Source of the DNA: Limnobacter humi
Lineage (GTDB): Bacteria; Pseudomonadota; Gammaproteobacteria; Burkholderiales; Burkholderiaceae_B
DNA length: 64,000 nt
Direction of reading: 5' to 3'
Assembly: GCF_024518835.1 (NCBI RefSeq)
Contig: NZ_JANIGO010000004.1
Span: forward strand, 124,001 to 188,000
Of this stretch, positions 23,094 to 32,142 are shown piece after piece. Each line of letters begins with the position of its first letter. Positions within the stretch are counted from its first letter, which is position 1. The position numbers and the translations under genes were made by a program. The notes under the pieces were generated by a model. The model was not told the DNA's origin and ran no database searches. It worked only from the letters and a program-made list of their open reading frames with translations.

Positions 23094-23179
23094 TGGTGCC
23101 GACGGCGAGACTCGAACTCGCACAGCCTGTGGCCACTACCCCCTCAAGATAGCGTGTCTACCAATTCCACCACGTCGGC
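23094..23179 (-). tRNA. tRNA-Leu (anticodon GAG)
   Basis: This 86-nt type II tRNA includes an encoded CCA end. The acceptor stem GCCGACG/CGTCGGC, the D-loop with AATTGGTAGAC, the anticodon stem CTATC/GGTAG with loop TTGAGGG (anticodon GAG) and a long variable arm of the leucine class are all visible. The T-arm GCGAGTTCGAGTCTCGC is canonical. It lies 7 nt after secG and ahead of nuoA, a placement I recall from many betaproteobacteria. Confidence 0.97.
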
Positions 23180-23185
23180 TTGTTT

Positions 23186-23551
23186 TTACTTCGGAATTTC
23201 CTGCACTGGTGTGGCAGGTTCAGCAGGCTTCGGAGCCGCAGGGGTTGCCGTGCCCTCCGCAGCTGGAGCAGTCTGAATCGACTCCATCACACCACCGGAT
23301 TCGTGGCTTGCGCCAGCCCGCGAAAAGAAGGCCAAACCCAATGTGCAAAGCAAAAAGATTGTAGCACAAACGGCTGTGGCCCGACTCAGGAAGTTTGCAG
23401 AACCTGTAGCGCCGAAGAGGCTTCCAGAGGATCCGCTGCCGAAAGCAGCCCCCATGTCGGCACCCTTGCCGTGCTGCAACAAAACCAGAATGATGACCGC
23501 CACTGCAGCCAAAACCTGCACCACGGTGATGATGGAATGAAAAATACTCAT
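23186..23551 (-). CDS. secG: Preprotein translocase subunit SecG
   Basis: SecG is the small accessory subunit of the SecYEG channel. In 121 residues it has two membrane helices (about 7-25 and 56-76). The conserved loop between them reads VLLQHGKGADMGAAFGSG, and the second helix is preceded by GATGSANFLSR. The Ala/Pro/Thr-rich tail is typical of betaproteobacterial SecG. It lies 7 nt after tpiA on the same strand and just before tRNA-Leu. Confidence 0.96.
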   Translation of the reverse strand: MSIFHSIITVVQVLAAVAVIILVLLQHGKGADMGAAFGSGSSGSLFGATGSANFLSRATAVCATIFLLCTLGLAFFSRAGASHESGGVMESIQTAPAAEGTATPAAPKPAEPATPVQEIPK

Positions 23552-23558
23552 GACGTTA

Positions 23559-24326
23559 TTAACCTCTCGCGGCGCGTATTATTCCAGAGAAATCGGATGA
23601 AGACAAAGCCGCACCGCCAATTAGGCCCCCATCAATGTCTTCTTTTGCAAATATTTCTGCCGCATTGCCCGGCTTGACACTGCCGCCATACAAAATACGG
23701 GTGCTTTGCGCAACAACCTCGCCCAGCATGGCTTTCAACCGGGCACGGATCATCGCATGCACCGCCTGTGCTTGCTCGGGCGACGCTGTAACACCGGTGC
23801 CAATGGCCCACACGGGCTCATAGGCAATGACCAAATTCCAGGTGTCATTAGAGACAAACCTCGAACAATGCTCGACCACCGGATCCAGCTGCGCAGCCAG
23901 CACTGATTCGACCAGACCAGACTCACGCTCTGCCAGTGTTTCACCCACACACACGATGGGCATCAAGCCACCTTCCAGCGCAGCAACAGCCTTCAGGGCC
24001 ACCGCTTCACTGCTTTCAGCATGAAAGCTGCGGCGCTCGGAATGACCCACCAGGGTTTGAGTGACACCAAATTCTTTCAGCATGGACACCGACACTTCGC
24101 CGGTGTAAGCGCCACTGGCCTTGGCTGACACGTCTTGCGAGCCGAATGAAATGCCTGTGCCCTTCACCAGTCCGGCCACTTGGGCCAAATAGGGAAACGG
24201 GCAGAACACCGAGACGTCCACACCCGACTGGACCTCACTGGCGAACCCTTCGATCAGCGCCTGGTTGGCAGCCAAACTGCCATTCATCTTCCAGTTACCT
24301 GCAACAAATTTTGTTCTTTTACTCAT
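23559..24326 (-). CDS. tpiA: Triosephosphate isomerase
   Basis: This enzyme interconverts dihydroxyacetone phosphate and glyceraldehyde 3-phosphate. With the start used here it is 255 residues. It has the catalytic Lys in GNWKMNGS (Lys13), the His in GHSERR near 94 and the Glu in AYEPVWAIGTG near 168, then the phosphate-binding LYGGSV and GGLIGGAAL blocks. I preferred the ATG at 24326 over one two codons earlier because GGGA is then 8 nt upstream. It begins the tpiA-secG-tRNA-Leu-nuo array. Confidence 0.98.
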   Translation of the reverse strand: MSKRTKFVAGNWKMNGSLAANQALIEGFASEVQSGVDVSVFCPFPYLAQVAGLVKGTGISFGSQDVSAKASGAYTGEVSVSMLKEFGVTQTLVGHSERRSFHAESSEAVALKAVAALEGGLMPIVCVGETLAERESGLVESVLAAQLDPVVEHCSRFVSNDTWNLVIAYEPVWAIGTGVTASPEQAQAVHAMIRARLKAMLGEVVAQSTRILYGGSVKPGNAAEIFAKEDIDGGLIGGAALSSSDFSGIIRAARG

Positions 24327-24386
24327 ATCCATGTTCCCGAATGGTCCTATTTCAAATGCTGTAGGCGCAACACCGCGACCGCCGCT

Positions 24387-25376
24387 TCAAGCAATCCGAA
24401 GCACCACCTTGCCGACCAAATCACCCGATTCCATCAGGCGATGGGCTTGCGCCACATCGGCCAAATCAAACTCGGAATGAACCACCGTGTGGTAGTGGCC
24501 TTGTTCAAAACCAGCACTCAATTCCCGGCTGACCGCTGCGGCCAATGCTGCCTTAAAACCCGCGGATTGGGGCCTCAAGGTGGTACCCGTCAACACAGCG
24601 CGCTTCATGAGCAATTTGCTGGCATCCAATTCAGCCGTGCGGCCACCCAGCAAGGCAATCACCAAAATTTTGCCTTCCACGGCAAGGCAATCCAGATCCT
24701 TGTCCAGATAAGGTCCTGCCACCATGTCCAGCACCAAATCAACGCCGCGTCCATCCGAGAAGCGCAACGCGGCATCGACCCAGTTTTGGGCTCGATAATT
24801 GACCACTGCATCGGCACCCAACCGGGTACACACATCCACCTTTGAATCCTGCCCAACGGTGACCATGACCCGCGCACCCAAGCGCTTGCACAGCTGGATG
24901 GCAGCGGTGCCTATGCCACTGCTCCCCCCGTGCACCAATACGGTGTCACCTGTTTTTAGCCCACCCTTGATCACCAGGTTTTGCCAAACGGTCATGTAAA
25001 CCTCGGGCAGACTGGCGGCCTGGGTGAAGCTTAGGCCCTGCGGGATTGACATGCACTGCGCTGCGGGCACGCAAACGTACTGCGCATAACCACCCCCATT
25101 GCACAGGGCCATGACAGCCTGGCCGTTGAATGCTGGATCAACACCCTCGCCTGTTTCCACCACCTGCCCTGCCACTTCCAAACCAAGGTGTGGGTTGGCA
25201 CCGGCAGGCGGCGGATACAGGCCAAGGCGCTGAAGGATATCAGGCCGATTCACACCGGCCGCCTTGACCTGAATGAGCACCTCAGAAGGGCCCGGGCTGG
25301 GCATCGGCAGATCAACCAACTCAAGCTGGTCAACCCCGCCGGGTGCCTTCACCACGATACCCTTCATCGTGCGCAT
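24387..25376 (-). CDS. NAD(P)H-quinone oxidoreductase-like zinc-independent MDR protein (PIG3/zeta-crystallin type)
   Basis: This 329-residue medium-chain dehydrogenase/reductase has a GroES-like N-terminus (VKAAGVNRPDILQRLGLYPPP) and an NADP-binding Rossmann motif VLVHGGSSGIGTAAIQL near 145-160. The structural and catalytic zinc cysteines are absent, as expected for the quinone oxidoreductase branch. The NRPDxxxRxGxYPPPxGA block is typical of the PIG3/TP53I3-like group, whose physiological substrate in bacteria is usually unknown. It starts only 6 nt after the pnp stop, so it is probably cotranscribed with pnp. Confidence 0.87.
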   Translation of the reverse strand: MRTMKGIVVKAPGGVDQLELVDLPMPSPGPSEVLIQVKAAGVNRPDILQRLGLYPPPAGANPHLGLEVAGQVVETGEGVDPAFNGQAVMALCNGGGYAQYVCVPAAQCMSIPQGLSFTQAASLPEVYMTVWQNLVIKGGLKTGDTVLVHGGSSGIGTAAIQLCKRLGARVMVTVGQDSKVDVCTRLGADAVVNYRAQNWVDAALRFSDGRGVDLVLDMVAGPYLDKDLDCLAVEGKILVIALLGGRTAELDASKLLMKRAVLTGTTLRPQSAGFKAALAAAVSRELSAGFEQGHYHTVVHSEFDLADVAQAHRLMESGDLVGKVVLRIA

Positions 25377-25382
25377 TCTTGA

Positions 25383-27542
25383 TCAAGCCTCGGGATTGCC
25401 TTCAGTGGCTGGTGCTTCACCGGCGGCTGGCGCCTCCGGTGCGGCCTGCTCCAGCAAAGCCTTCATCGACAGGCGCAGACGGCCTTTTTCATCGGCCTCC
25501 AGAACCTTTACCCGCACCTGCTGACCTTCCTTCAGATAGTCGCCGACCGCATTGACACGCTCGTTGGCAATCTGGGAAATGTGCAACAAACCGTCTTTGC
25601 CTGGCAGCACGCTCACGATGGCGCCGAAATCCAGCAACTTGAGAACAGTGCCGTCGTACACACCACCCACTTCCACTTCGGCGGTGATGTCCTCGATGCG
25701 CTTTTTGGCTTTCTCGCCAGCCTCGCCATCCACAGACGCGATGGTGATGGTGCCGTCGTCTTTGATGTCGATGGTGGCACCCGTTTCTTCGGTAATGGCG
25801 CGGATGGTTGCACCACCTTTGCCGATCACGTCGCGGATTTTCTCGGGGTTGATCTTGATGCTGATCATGCGGGGTGCAAAATCGGACAACTCACCCACGC
25901 CGGAGGAAGCTTCCTTCATGATGCCCAGGATGTGAATACGGGCTTCGCGGGCTTGTGCCAGCGCAACCTGCATGATTTCCTTGGTGATCCCCTGAATCTT
26001 GATGTCCATCTGCAGCGCAGTCACACCGTTTTCAGTTCCGGCCACTTTGAAGTCCATGTCACCCAGGTGGTCTTCGTCACCCAGAATGTCGGTCAACACC
26101 GCAAACTTGTTGTCTTCCTTGATCAGACCCATGGCAATACCCGCCACGAAATCTTTCACCGGCACACCGGCATCCATCAGGGACAGACAGCCACCGCAGA
26201 CGGAGGCCATGGAGCTGGAACCATTGGATTCGGTGATCTCCGACACCACACGCATGCTGTACTGGAAGTCTTCGGCAGCAGGCAGCAGGTTTTCAATGGC
26301 GCGGCGCGCCAAGCGGCCGTGACCAATTTCACGACGCTTTGGGGCACCCATGCGACCGCACTCGCCGGTGGCGTAGGGGGGCATGTTGTAATGGAACATG
26401 AAGCGGTCGCGGTACTCACCGTTGATGGCGTCAATGATTTGCTCATCGCGGCCCGTACCCAAGGTGGTCACCACCAGGGCCTGTGTTTCACCACGGGTGA
26501 ACAAAGCTGAACCATGGGCACGGGGCAACACGCCAGTGCGCACGGTGATGGGGCGCACGGTGCGTGTGTCACGGCCGTCAATGCGGGGTTCACCGTTCAA
26601 AATCTGGCTGCGAACCACTTTGGCTTCCAGGTTGAACAACACCTCGCCAATGTCTGCACCGGTTACACCAGCCATGCCCTCTTCGCCTACTTTTGCTGGC
26701 AACTCGGCTTGAACCTCGGCAGTGATTTCCTTCAAACGCTTGCTGCGGGCTTGCTTCTGGGTGATTTTGTAAGCAGCGGCAATTTTTTCGCCAGCCAATT
26801 CGGTGATGGCCGCAATCAAAGGCTCGTTTTTGGGAGCCGCTTGCCAATCCCACTCAGGCTTGCCTGCCTTGGCAGTCAGGGCATGAATGGCATTGATGAC
26901 GGTTTGCATTTGCTCGTGACCATAGACCACGGCACCCAGCATGACCTCTTCCGTCAACTCGTAGGCGTCAGACTCCACCATCAACACGGCGGACTCTGTA
27001 CCGGCAACCACCAGGTCCAACTTGCTGTCTTTCAGTTGACTGGTGGTGGGGTTGATGATGTATTCGCCATTGATGTATCCCACACGGGCCGCACCAATCG
27101 GACCATTGAAGGGAATGCCGGCAATCGACAACGCAGCCGATGCACCGATCAGCGCAGGGATGTCTGCATTCACTTCAGGATTGGAGGACATCACAGTCAA
27201 GGCGACTTGTACCTCGTTGTAGAAACCCTCAGGAAACAAGGGACGCAATGGACGATCCACCAAACGCGCTGTCAGGGTTTCCTTCTCGGTGGCTTTGCCT
27301 TCACGCTTGAAGAAACCGCCGGGAATTCGACCCGCGGCATAGAATTTTTCGACGTAATCCACGGTCAGCGGGAAAAAGTCCTGACCGGGCTTGGCAGTTT
27401 TGGCCGCAACAACAGTGGCCAAAACAACGGTGTCATCCACAGTGACAAGCACTGCACCATCGGCCTGACGGGCGACTTCGCCTGTCTCCAGCGTCACTGT
27501 GTGCTGGCCGTACTGGAATGTTTCACGATGAATTTCAAACAC
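25383..27542 (-). CDS. pnp: Polyribonucleotide nucleotidyltransferase (PNPase)
   Basis: PNPase degrades RNA phosphorolytically from the 3' end and is part of the degradosome. At 719 residues it has two RNase PH domains (about 1-140 and 310-540). A KH domain follows near 560-615, with the [17 protein letters not shown] loop, and then an S1 domain near 620-690 ([20 protein letters not shown]). The tail is Ala/Glu/Pro-rich. The order rpsO-pnp is the standard one, and the leader between them contains a long hairpin (27610-27641). Confidence 0.99.
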   Translation of the reverse strand: MFEIHRETFQYGQHTVTLETGEVARQADGAVLVTVDDTVVLATVVAAKTAKPGQDFFPLTVDYVEKFYAAGRIPGGFFKREGKATEKETLTARLVDRPLRPLFPEGFYNEVQVALTVMSSNPEVNADIPALIGASAALSIAGIPFNGPIGAARVGYINGEYIINPTTSQLKDSKLDLVVAGTESAVLMVESDAYELTEEVMLGAVVYGHEQMQTVINAIHALTAKAGKPEWDWQAAPKNEPLIAAITELAGEKIAAAYKITQKQARSKRLKEITAEVQAELPAKVGEEGMAGVTGADIGEVLFNLEAKVVRSQILNGEPRIDGRDTRTVRPITVRTGVLPRAHGSALFTRGETQALVVTTLGTGRDEQIIDAINGEYRDRFMFHYNMPPYATGECGRMGAPKRREIGHGRLARRAIENLLPAAEDFQYSMRVVSEITESNGSSSMASVCGGCLSLMDAGVPVKDFVAGIAMGLIKEDNKFAVLTDILGDEDHLGDMDFKVAGTENGVTALQMDIKIQGITKEIMQVALAQAREARIHILGIMKEASSGVGELSDFAPRMISIKINPEKIRDVIGKGGATIRAITEETGATIDIKDDGTITIASVDGEAGEKAKKRIEDITAEVEVGGVYDGTVLKLLDFGAIVSVLPGKDGLLHISQIANERVNAVGDYLKEGQQVRVKVLEADEKGRLRLSMKALLEQAAPEAPAAGEAPATEGNPEA

Positions 27543-27609
27543 TTTTCTCTTCCTTGTAGTTATCCCGGTGGGTCACATTCCCATGCGAGAGCCCGCGAGT
27601 TTCAAAACA

Positions 27610-27641
27610 CAAATGCCCACAACGGCTGTTGCAGGCATTTG
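27610..27641 (-). promoter_or_regulatory. Stem-loop in the rpsO-pnp intercistronic region
   Basis: CAAATGCC (27610-27617) pairs with GGCATTTG (27634-27641). A symmetric 2-nt internal loop follows, and then an inner stem CAAC/GTTG closes a 4-nt loop. It lies between the rpsO stop and the pnp start. In E. coli the equivalent interval carries an attenuator and an RNase III-cut hairpin used in PNPase autocontrol. A similar role here is inference. The downstream T content (TGTGTTTTG) makes weak termination possible. Confidence 0.6.
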
Positions 27642-27672
27642 AGTTCAATCAACGGATTGTGGCGTAGACCAA

Positions 27673-27942
27673 TTACTTACGCAGGCCCAGTTGTCCGATC
27701 AGGGTACGGTACTTGTCAGCATCGGTGCGCTTGAGGTAGTCCAGCAGTTTACGACGGCGGGACACCATGCGCAGCAGGCCGCGGCGTGAGTGGTGATCTT
27801 TGGCGTTGGCCTTGAAATGGTCGGCCAGCGAGTTGATACGGGCTGTCAACAGCGCCACTTGCACCTCGGGAGAACCTGTGTCGCCCTTGGCACGTTGAAA
27901 TTCGGCAACGATGGTTGCCTTGTTGATGTTTTCTACTGTCAT
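27673..27942 (-). CDS. rpsO: 30S ribosomal protein S15
   Basis: S15 is a primary 16S rRNA-binding protein of the small-subunit platform. The ATG at 27942 was chosen because GGAG lies 5 nt upstream and it gives exactly the usual 89 residues. The hallmark blocks [33 protein letters not shown] and [10 protein letters not shown] are present. It sits directly upstream of pnp. Confidence 0.99.
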   Translation of the reverse strand: MTVENINKATIVAEFQRAKGDTGSPEVQVALLTARINSLADHFKANAKDHHSRRGLLRMVSRRRKLLDYLKRTDADKYRTLIGQLGLRK

Positions 27943-28065
27943 GTTAACTCCACTTGCGAAAACCCAAGCAAACCGGCTCAACAACCGAATAGCCTAGGCT
28001 TCGTGCGAACAAACTTGGACAACCCTTTTACGCCGCCCAACCATGAGCAAGCAACCAAGCCCATG

Positions 28066-28093
28066 ATTGTAGCGGAAAACCACGAAAAATCAA
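28066..28093 (-). promoter_or_regulatory. Candidate sigma-70 promoter for rpsO-pnp
   Basis: On the minus strand TTGATT (28088-28093) and TACAAT (28066-28071) are separated by 16 nt, about 124 nt before the rpsO ATG. The -35 overlaps the last codons of leuA. The intervening leader of about 120 nt could host S15 autoregulation, but I identify no specific structure in it. Confidence 0.45.
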
Positions 28094-29631
28094 ACCTGTG
28101 GATTCAATTTCTCATTTTTGGACTGCAATTTGTTCAGCGCCGACAAATACGCTTTGGCCGAGGCCACCACAATGTCGGGGTCTGCCCCCACGCCGTTGAC
28201 GATGCGACCGCCGCGCTGCAAACGCATGGTTACCTCGCCCTGGCTTTCGGTGGTGCCTGACGTGATGCCATTGACGGAGAACAACAGCAATTCAGCGCCG
28301 CTGGAAACCCTTGACTCAATGGCCTTGACCGTCGCATCCACGGGTCCATTTCCCTCGCTTTCAGCCACAAATTCCTGTCCTTCTGCTGAAAACACCACCC
28401 GCGCCTGTGGGCGCTCGCCTGTTTCAGACCGCTGGGACAAGGACACGAATTTGTAGAAATCCTGCTCGCCATCGATGGAGTCACCAGACACCAAGGCGTG
28501 AATATCCTCATCAAAAATTTCGGCCTTGCGATCGGCGAGGTCTTTGAAACGTTGAAATACCTCATTGAGCTGGGCTTCCGATTCCATTTCAATACCCAAC
28601 GCTTCAAGACGTTGCTTGAATGCATTGCGGCCCGACAATTTGCCCAACACAATTTTGTTGGCCGTCCAACCCACATCTTCGGCAGTCATGATTTCGTAGG
28701 TTTGGCGGGCCTTCAGCACACCGTCCTGGTGAATGCCGGAGGCGTGGGCAAATGCATTGGCCCCCACGATGGCCTTGTTCGGCTGAACCACAAAGCCGGT
28801 AATGTTGGAGACCAAACGGCTGGCTGGAACGATCTGGGACGTGTCGATGCCCACATCCAGATTGAAAAAGTCACGACGGGTTTTCACGGCCATCACGATT
28901 TCTTCCAAGGAGCAGTTTCCGGCACGCTCGCCCAAACCGTTGATGGTGCATTCAATTTGGCGAGCACCGCCCAGAGAAACACCCGCCAGTGAATTGGCCA
29001 CCGCCATGCCCAAGTCGTTGTGGCAATGAACCGACCAAACCGCCTTGTCGCTGTTGGGGGTCATTTCACGCAAGCTTTTCATGAATTCGCCATACAACGA
29101 TGGCACAGCGTAGCCCACGGTATCCGGAATATTGATGGTTTTTGCACCGGCCTTGATGACAGCTTCGCAAACGCGGGCCAAAAACGGCAATTCGGAACGG
29201 TAGCCATCTTCTGCTGAAAACTCGACATCGTCGGTGTATTGCAAGGCCAGCTTGACAGCCTTCACAGCCTGCTCAAGCACCTGTTCAGGCGTCATGCGCA
29301 GCTTCACTTCCATGTGAAGGGGCGATGTGGCAATGAAGGTGTGCACTCGTCGTCGTTCAGCCGGTGCCAACGCTTCACCCGCCCTGCTGATGTCTCGCTC
29401 ATTGGCCCGAGCCAACGAACACACCGTGGACTCTTTCACCACCGAAGCAATGCTTTTGATCGCCTCAAAATCACCGTTGCTGGATGCCGCAAAACCGGCC
29501 TCGATCACATCGACCTTCAGCTTCTCCAACTGCTTGGCAATGCGGATTTTTTCTTCCCGGGTCATGGAGGCGCCGGGGCTTTGTTCGCCGTCGCGCAGGG
29601 TGGTGTCAAAAATGATGAGGCGGTCTGACAT
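28090..29631 (-). CDS. leuA: 2-isopropylmalate synthase
   Basis: LeuA catalyses the first committed step of leucine synthesis, acetyl-CoA plus 2-oxoisovalerate to 2-isopropylmalate. At 513 residues it has the long form with a C-terminal leucine-sensing regulatory domain (about 390-513). The HMGL-like barrel opens with [15 protein letters not shown]. The metal-binding His pair is in [16 protein letters not shown] ([10 protein letters not shown]), and the [13 protein letters not shown] block is intact. A ribosome site AGGAG precedes the ATG. No leuBCD genes are in the window, and no leader peptide is obvious. Confidence 0.97.
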   Translation of the reverse strand: MSDRLIIFDTTLRDGEQSPGASMTREEKIRIAKQLEKLKVDVIEAGFAASSNGDFEAIKSIASVVKESTVCSLARANERDISRAGEALAPAERRRVHTFIATSPLHMEVKLRMTPEQVLEQAVKAVKLALQYTDDVEFSAEDGYRSELPFLARVCEAVIKAGAKTINIPDTVGYAVPSLYGEFMKSLREMTPNSDKAVWSVHCHNDLGMAVANSLAGVSLGGARQIECTINGLGERAGNCSLEEIVMAVKTRRDFFNLDVGIDTSQIVPASRLVSNITGFVVQPNKAIVGANAFAHASGIHQDGVLKARQTYEIMTAEDVGWTANKIVLGKLSGRNAFKQRLEALGIEMESEAQLNEVFQRFKDLADRKAEIFDEDIHALVSGDSIDGEQDFYKFVSLSQRSETGERPQARVVFSAEGQEFVAESEGNGPVDATVKAIESRVSSGAELLLFSVNGITSGTTESQGEVTMRLQRGGRIVNGVGADPDIVVASAKAYLSALNKLQSKNEKLNPQV

Positions 29632-29670
29632 GGTGAGTCTCCTGATAATCTTTCAAGGATACAACAAAAC

Positions 29671-29697
29671 AAAAAGCCACCCGAAGGTGGCTTTTTT
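29671..29697 (-). terminator. Rho-independent terminator after gltA
   Basis: The stem GCCACC/GGTGGC (29676-29681 with 29686-29691) and a CGAA tetraloop are flanked by A5 and T6 on the plus strand, so it is usable in the minus-strand direction of gltA. It separates gltA from leuA, which starts 40 nt further on. Confidence 0.88.
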
Positions 29698-29717
29698 GAA
29701 CACATCGGAAAGTCGGA

Positions 29718-31025
29718 TTAGCGCTGACCGATGGGCTTGACGTCGCGGTGTGTGGCACCCATGAACAACTGGCGTGGACGACCGATTTTGTATTCGGGGT
29801 CGGCAATCATTTCGTTCAGTTGTGCAATCCAGCCAACGGTGCGAGCCAATGCGAAGATGGCCGTGAACAGCGGCACGGGAATACCAATCGCCTTTTGAAC
29901 GATGCCGGAATAGAAGTCCACGTTCGGGTACAGCTTGCGCTTGACGAAGTACTCGTCTTCCAGCGCAATCTTTTCCAGGGCCATTGCGATCTTGAACAAT
30001 GGATCGTCTTGCAGACCCAGCTCGTTCAACACCTCATGGCAGGTTTCGCGCATCAACTTGGCGCGGGGGTCGTAGTTTTTGTAAACGCGGTGGCCAAAGC
30101 CCATCAAGCGAACGCCAGAATCCTTGTCTTTCACCTTGTTGATGAAATCACCAATCTTCTCCACACCACCGTTTTGCTGAATTTCCATCAGCATATTCAA
30201 GCAGGCTTCGTTGGCGCCACCATGGGAAGGGCCCCACAAACAGGCCACACCGGCTGCGATGGCAGCAAACGGGTTGGTGCCCGAGGAAGCACACAGGCGC
30301 ACGGTGGAGGTGGAGGCGTTTTGTTCGTGGTCAGCATGCAGAATGAAGATGCGGTCCATGGCGCGAACCAGCACGTCATTGACTTTGTAATCTTCGCAAG
30401 GATTGCCGAACATCATCCGCATGAAGTTGGCCGTGTAGGACAACTCATTCTTGGGGTACATGTGTGGCGCACCAATGCCATATTTGTAGGCCATGGCAAC
30501 CAGGGTTGGCATTTTGGCGATCAGGCGAATCGCAGAAATATCACGCTGGTTTTTGTCCATGAGGTTCATGGAATCAGGGTAGAAAGCTGACATGCCACCG
30601 ACCAGACCTGTCATGACGGCCATGGGGTGTGCATCGCGACGGAAACCGCGCAGGAAAAAGTGCATCTGCTCGTTCACCATGGTGTGGTTGGACACACGGG
30701 ATACAAACTCAGCACGCTGGGATTCGTTGGGCAACTCACCATTCAGCAACAGATAGCACACTTCCATGAAGTCGCAGTTGGTTGCCAACTGTTCAATGGG
30801 GTAACCGCGGTACAGCAATTCACCCTTGTCGCCATCAATGTACGTGATGGTGGAGTTGCAGGATGCCGTGGACAGGAAGCCAGGGTCGTAGGTGAACTTG
30901 CCGGTGGCGCCGTATAGCTTGCGAATGTCAATGACATCTGGCCCAATTGTGCCCTGATGGATGGGAAATTCAACAGACGGGGTGCCGTCAGTGAACGACA
31001 GCGTGGCCTTGTGTTCGGTGCTCAT
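29718..31025 (-). CDS. gltA: Citrate synthase (type II, hexameric, NADH-sensitive class)
   Basis: This enzyme condenses oxaloacetate and acetyl-CoA to citrate. The 435-residue length and the extended N-terminal domain fit the Gram-negative hexameric class. The catalytic residues are visible as His in [14 protein letters not shown], His in [14 protein letters not shown] and Asp in NVDFYSG. AAGGA lies 6 nt before the ATG. It follows sdhE by 30 nt, so it is probably the last gene of sdhCDAB-sdhE-gltA, and a strong terminator follows it. prpC is a separate paralogue in this window. Confidence 0.98.
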   Translation of the reverse strand: MSTEHKATLSFTDGTPSVEFPIHQGTIGPDVIDIRKLYGATGKFTYDPGFLSTASCNSTITYIDGDKGELLYRGYPIEQLATNCDFMEVCYLLLNGELPNESQRAEFVSRVSNHTMVNEQMHFFLRGFRRDAHPMAVMTGLVGGMSAFYPDSMNLMDKNQRDISAIRLIAKMPTLVAMAYKYGIGAPHMYPKNELSYTANFMRMMFGNPCEDYKVNDVLVRAMDRIFILHADHEQNASTSTVRLCASSGTNPFAAIAAGVACLWGPSHGGANEACLNMLMEIQQNGGVEKIGDFINKVKDKDSGVRLMGFGHRVYKNYDPRAKLMRETCHEVLNELGLQDDPLFKIAMALEKIALEDEYFVKRKLYPNVDFYSGIVQKAIGIPVPLFTAIFALARTVGWIAQLNEMIADPEYKIGRPRQLFMGATHRDVKPIGQR

Positions 31026-31055
31026 CGGATTTCCTTCTAATGGTCTATGTCTAAA

Positions 31056-31328
31056 TTAAACGTCTTTCATCAACTGGATCACCCTTCGCACAGCAGGTGT
31101 GTCCAGGTCTCCCTCTGGTGCAGCGCGTCCAAGCAGGAGATCAAGCAGTTTGTTGTCAATTTCTTCAAACAACAGGGTTAGCGCCGCGACGTCGTCGTCG
31201 GTCAACTCCATTTCGTACTTGTCGAAAAACCGCTGAATAATCAAATCATTTTCCAGCAAACCCCTGCGGGCGCGCCAACGAAGCCGGGCTCGTTGCGCTG
31301 GATCGGATTGATGCTGTTGATGACTCAT
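31056..31328 (-). CDS. sdhE: FAD assembly factor SdhE
   Basis: SdhE is a small helical protein that promotes covalent flavinylation of SdhA. In 90 residues it has the functional RGLLEND motif (Arg22, Gly23, Glu26, Asp28) and the following FFDKYEMELTDDDV helix. It lies between sdhB and gltA. Oddly, its ATG directly follows the T-run of a hairpin (31339-31371) and I see no Shine-Dalgarno, which suggests weak or conditional expression relative to sdhB. Confidence 0.93.
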   Translation of the reverse strand: MSHQQHQSDPAQRARLRWRARRGLLENDLIIQRFFDKYEMELTDDDVAALTLLFEEIDNKLLDLLLGRAAPEGDLDTPAVRRVIQLMKDV

Positions 31329-31338
31329 AAACTACAAC

Positions 31339-31371
31339 AAAAAAAACGGGGTTTTGCAGTGCACAACCCCG
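31339..31371 (-). terminator. Terminator or attenuator between sdhB and sdhE
   Basis: In the minus direction CGGGGTT (31365-31371 read in reverse) pairs with AACCCCG (31347-31353) and is followed by eight T residues. The loop is 11 nt. It would stop most transcripts after sdhCDAB, leaving sdhE and gltA dependent on read-through or an internal promoter. Confidence 0.75.
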
Positions 31372-31403
31372 AATTGCCTAAAAAAATTGCAATGCGTCGG
31401 TTA

Positions 31404-32120
31404 TTAGACGGCGCGACGCACCATCAATTCCTTGATCTTGCCGATGGCCTTGGTGGGGTTCAACCCCTTGGGGCACACATCCACGCAGTTCATGATGGTG
31501 TGGCAGCGGAACAGACGGTACGGATCTTCCAGATTGTCCAGACGCTCGCCAGTGGCCTGGTCGCGGCTGTCCGCGATGAAGCGGTAAGCCTGCAATAAAC
31601 CAGCGGGGCCCACGAATTTGTCAGGGTTCCACCAGAATGATGGGCAGCTGGTTGAGCAGCATGCGCACAAAATGCACTCGTACAGGCCATCGAGCTCTTC
31701 ACGTTCTTCTGGGGACTGGAAGCGCTCCTTTTCTGGAGGTGGCGTTTCGTTGACCAGGTAGGGCTTGATGCTGTGGTACTGCTTGAAGAACTGGGTCATG
31801 TCCACAATCAAGTCGCGCACCACGGGGAGGCCGGGCAGCGGCTTCAGAACGATGGGCTCTTTCAGATCGCGCAGGTTGGTGATGCAGGCCAGGCCGTTTT
31901 TACCGTTGATGTTCATGGCATCAGAGCCACACACACCTTCACGGCAGGAACGGCGATACGACAGAGAATCATCCACATCGCTCTTGATGCGCATCAGTGC
32001 ATCCAAAAGCATTTTGTCGGTGGGCTCCAGCTCCACTTCCAGCTTTTGCATTTTGGGTGCTTCGCCGGTGTCAGGGTCGTAGCGATAAATCTCGAACTTA
32101 ACTACTCGCTTTCCGCTCAT
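31404..32120 (-). CDS. sdhB: Succinate dehydrogenase iron-sulfur subunit
   Basis: SdhB relays electrons from the SdhA FAD to ubiquinone. The ATG at 32120 was chosen because GAGG is 8 nt upstream, and it gives 238 residues. The 2Fe-2S site is [14 protein letters not shown] plus GLACIT, the 4Fe-4S site [12 protein letters not shown], and the 3Fe-4S site [18 protein letters not shown] longer in-frame start would reach back into sdhA. It is the fourth gene of sdhCDAB. Confidence 0.98.
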   Translation of the reverse strand: MSGKRVVKFEIYRYDPDTGEAPKMQKLEVELEPTDKMLLDALMRIKSDVDDSLSYRRSCREGVCGSDAMNINGKNGLACITNLRDLKEPIVLKPLPGLPVVRDLIVDMTQFFKQYHSIKPYLVNETPPPEKERFQSPEEREELDGLYECILCACCSTSCPSFWWNPDKFVGPAGLLQAYRFIADSRDQATGERLDNLEDPYRLFRCHTIMNCVDVCPKGLNPTKAIGKIKELMVRRAV

Positions 32121-32142
32121 GTTAATTACCTCGAATCCTTGA

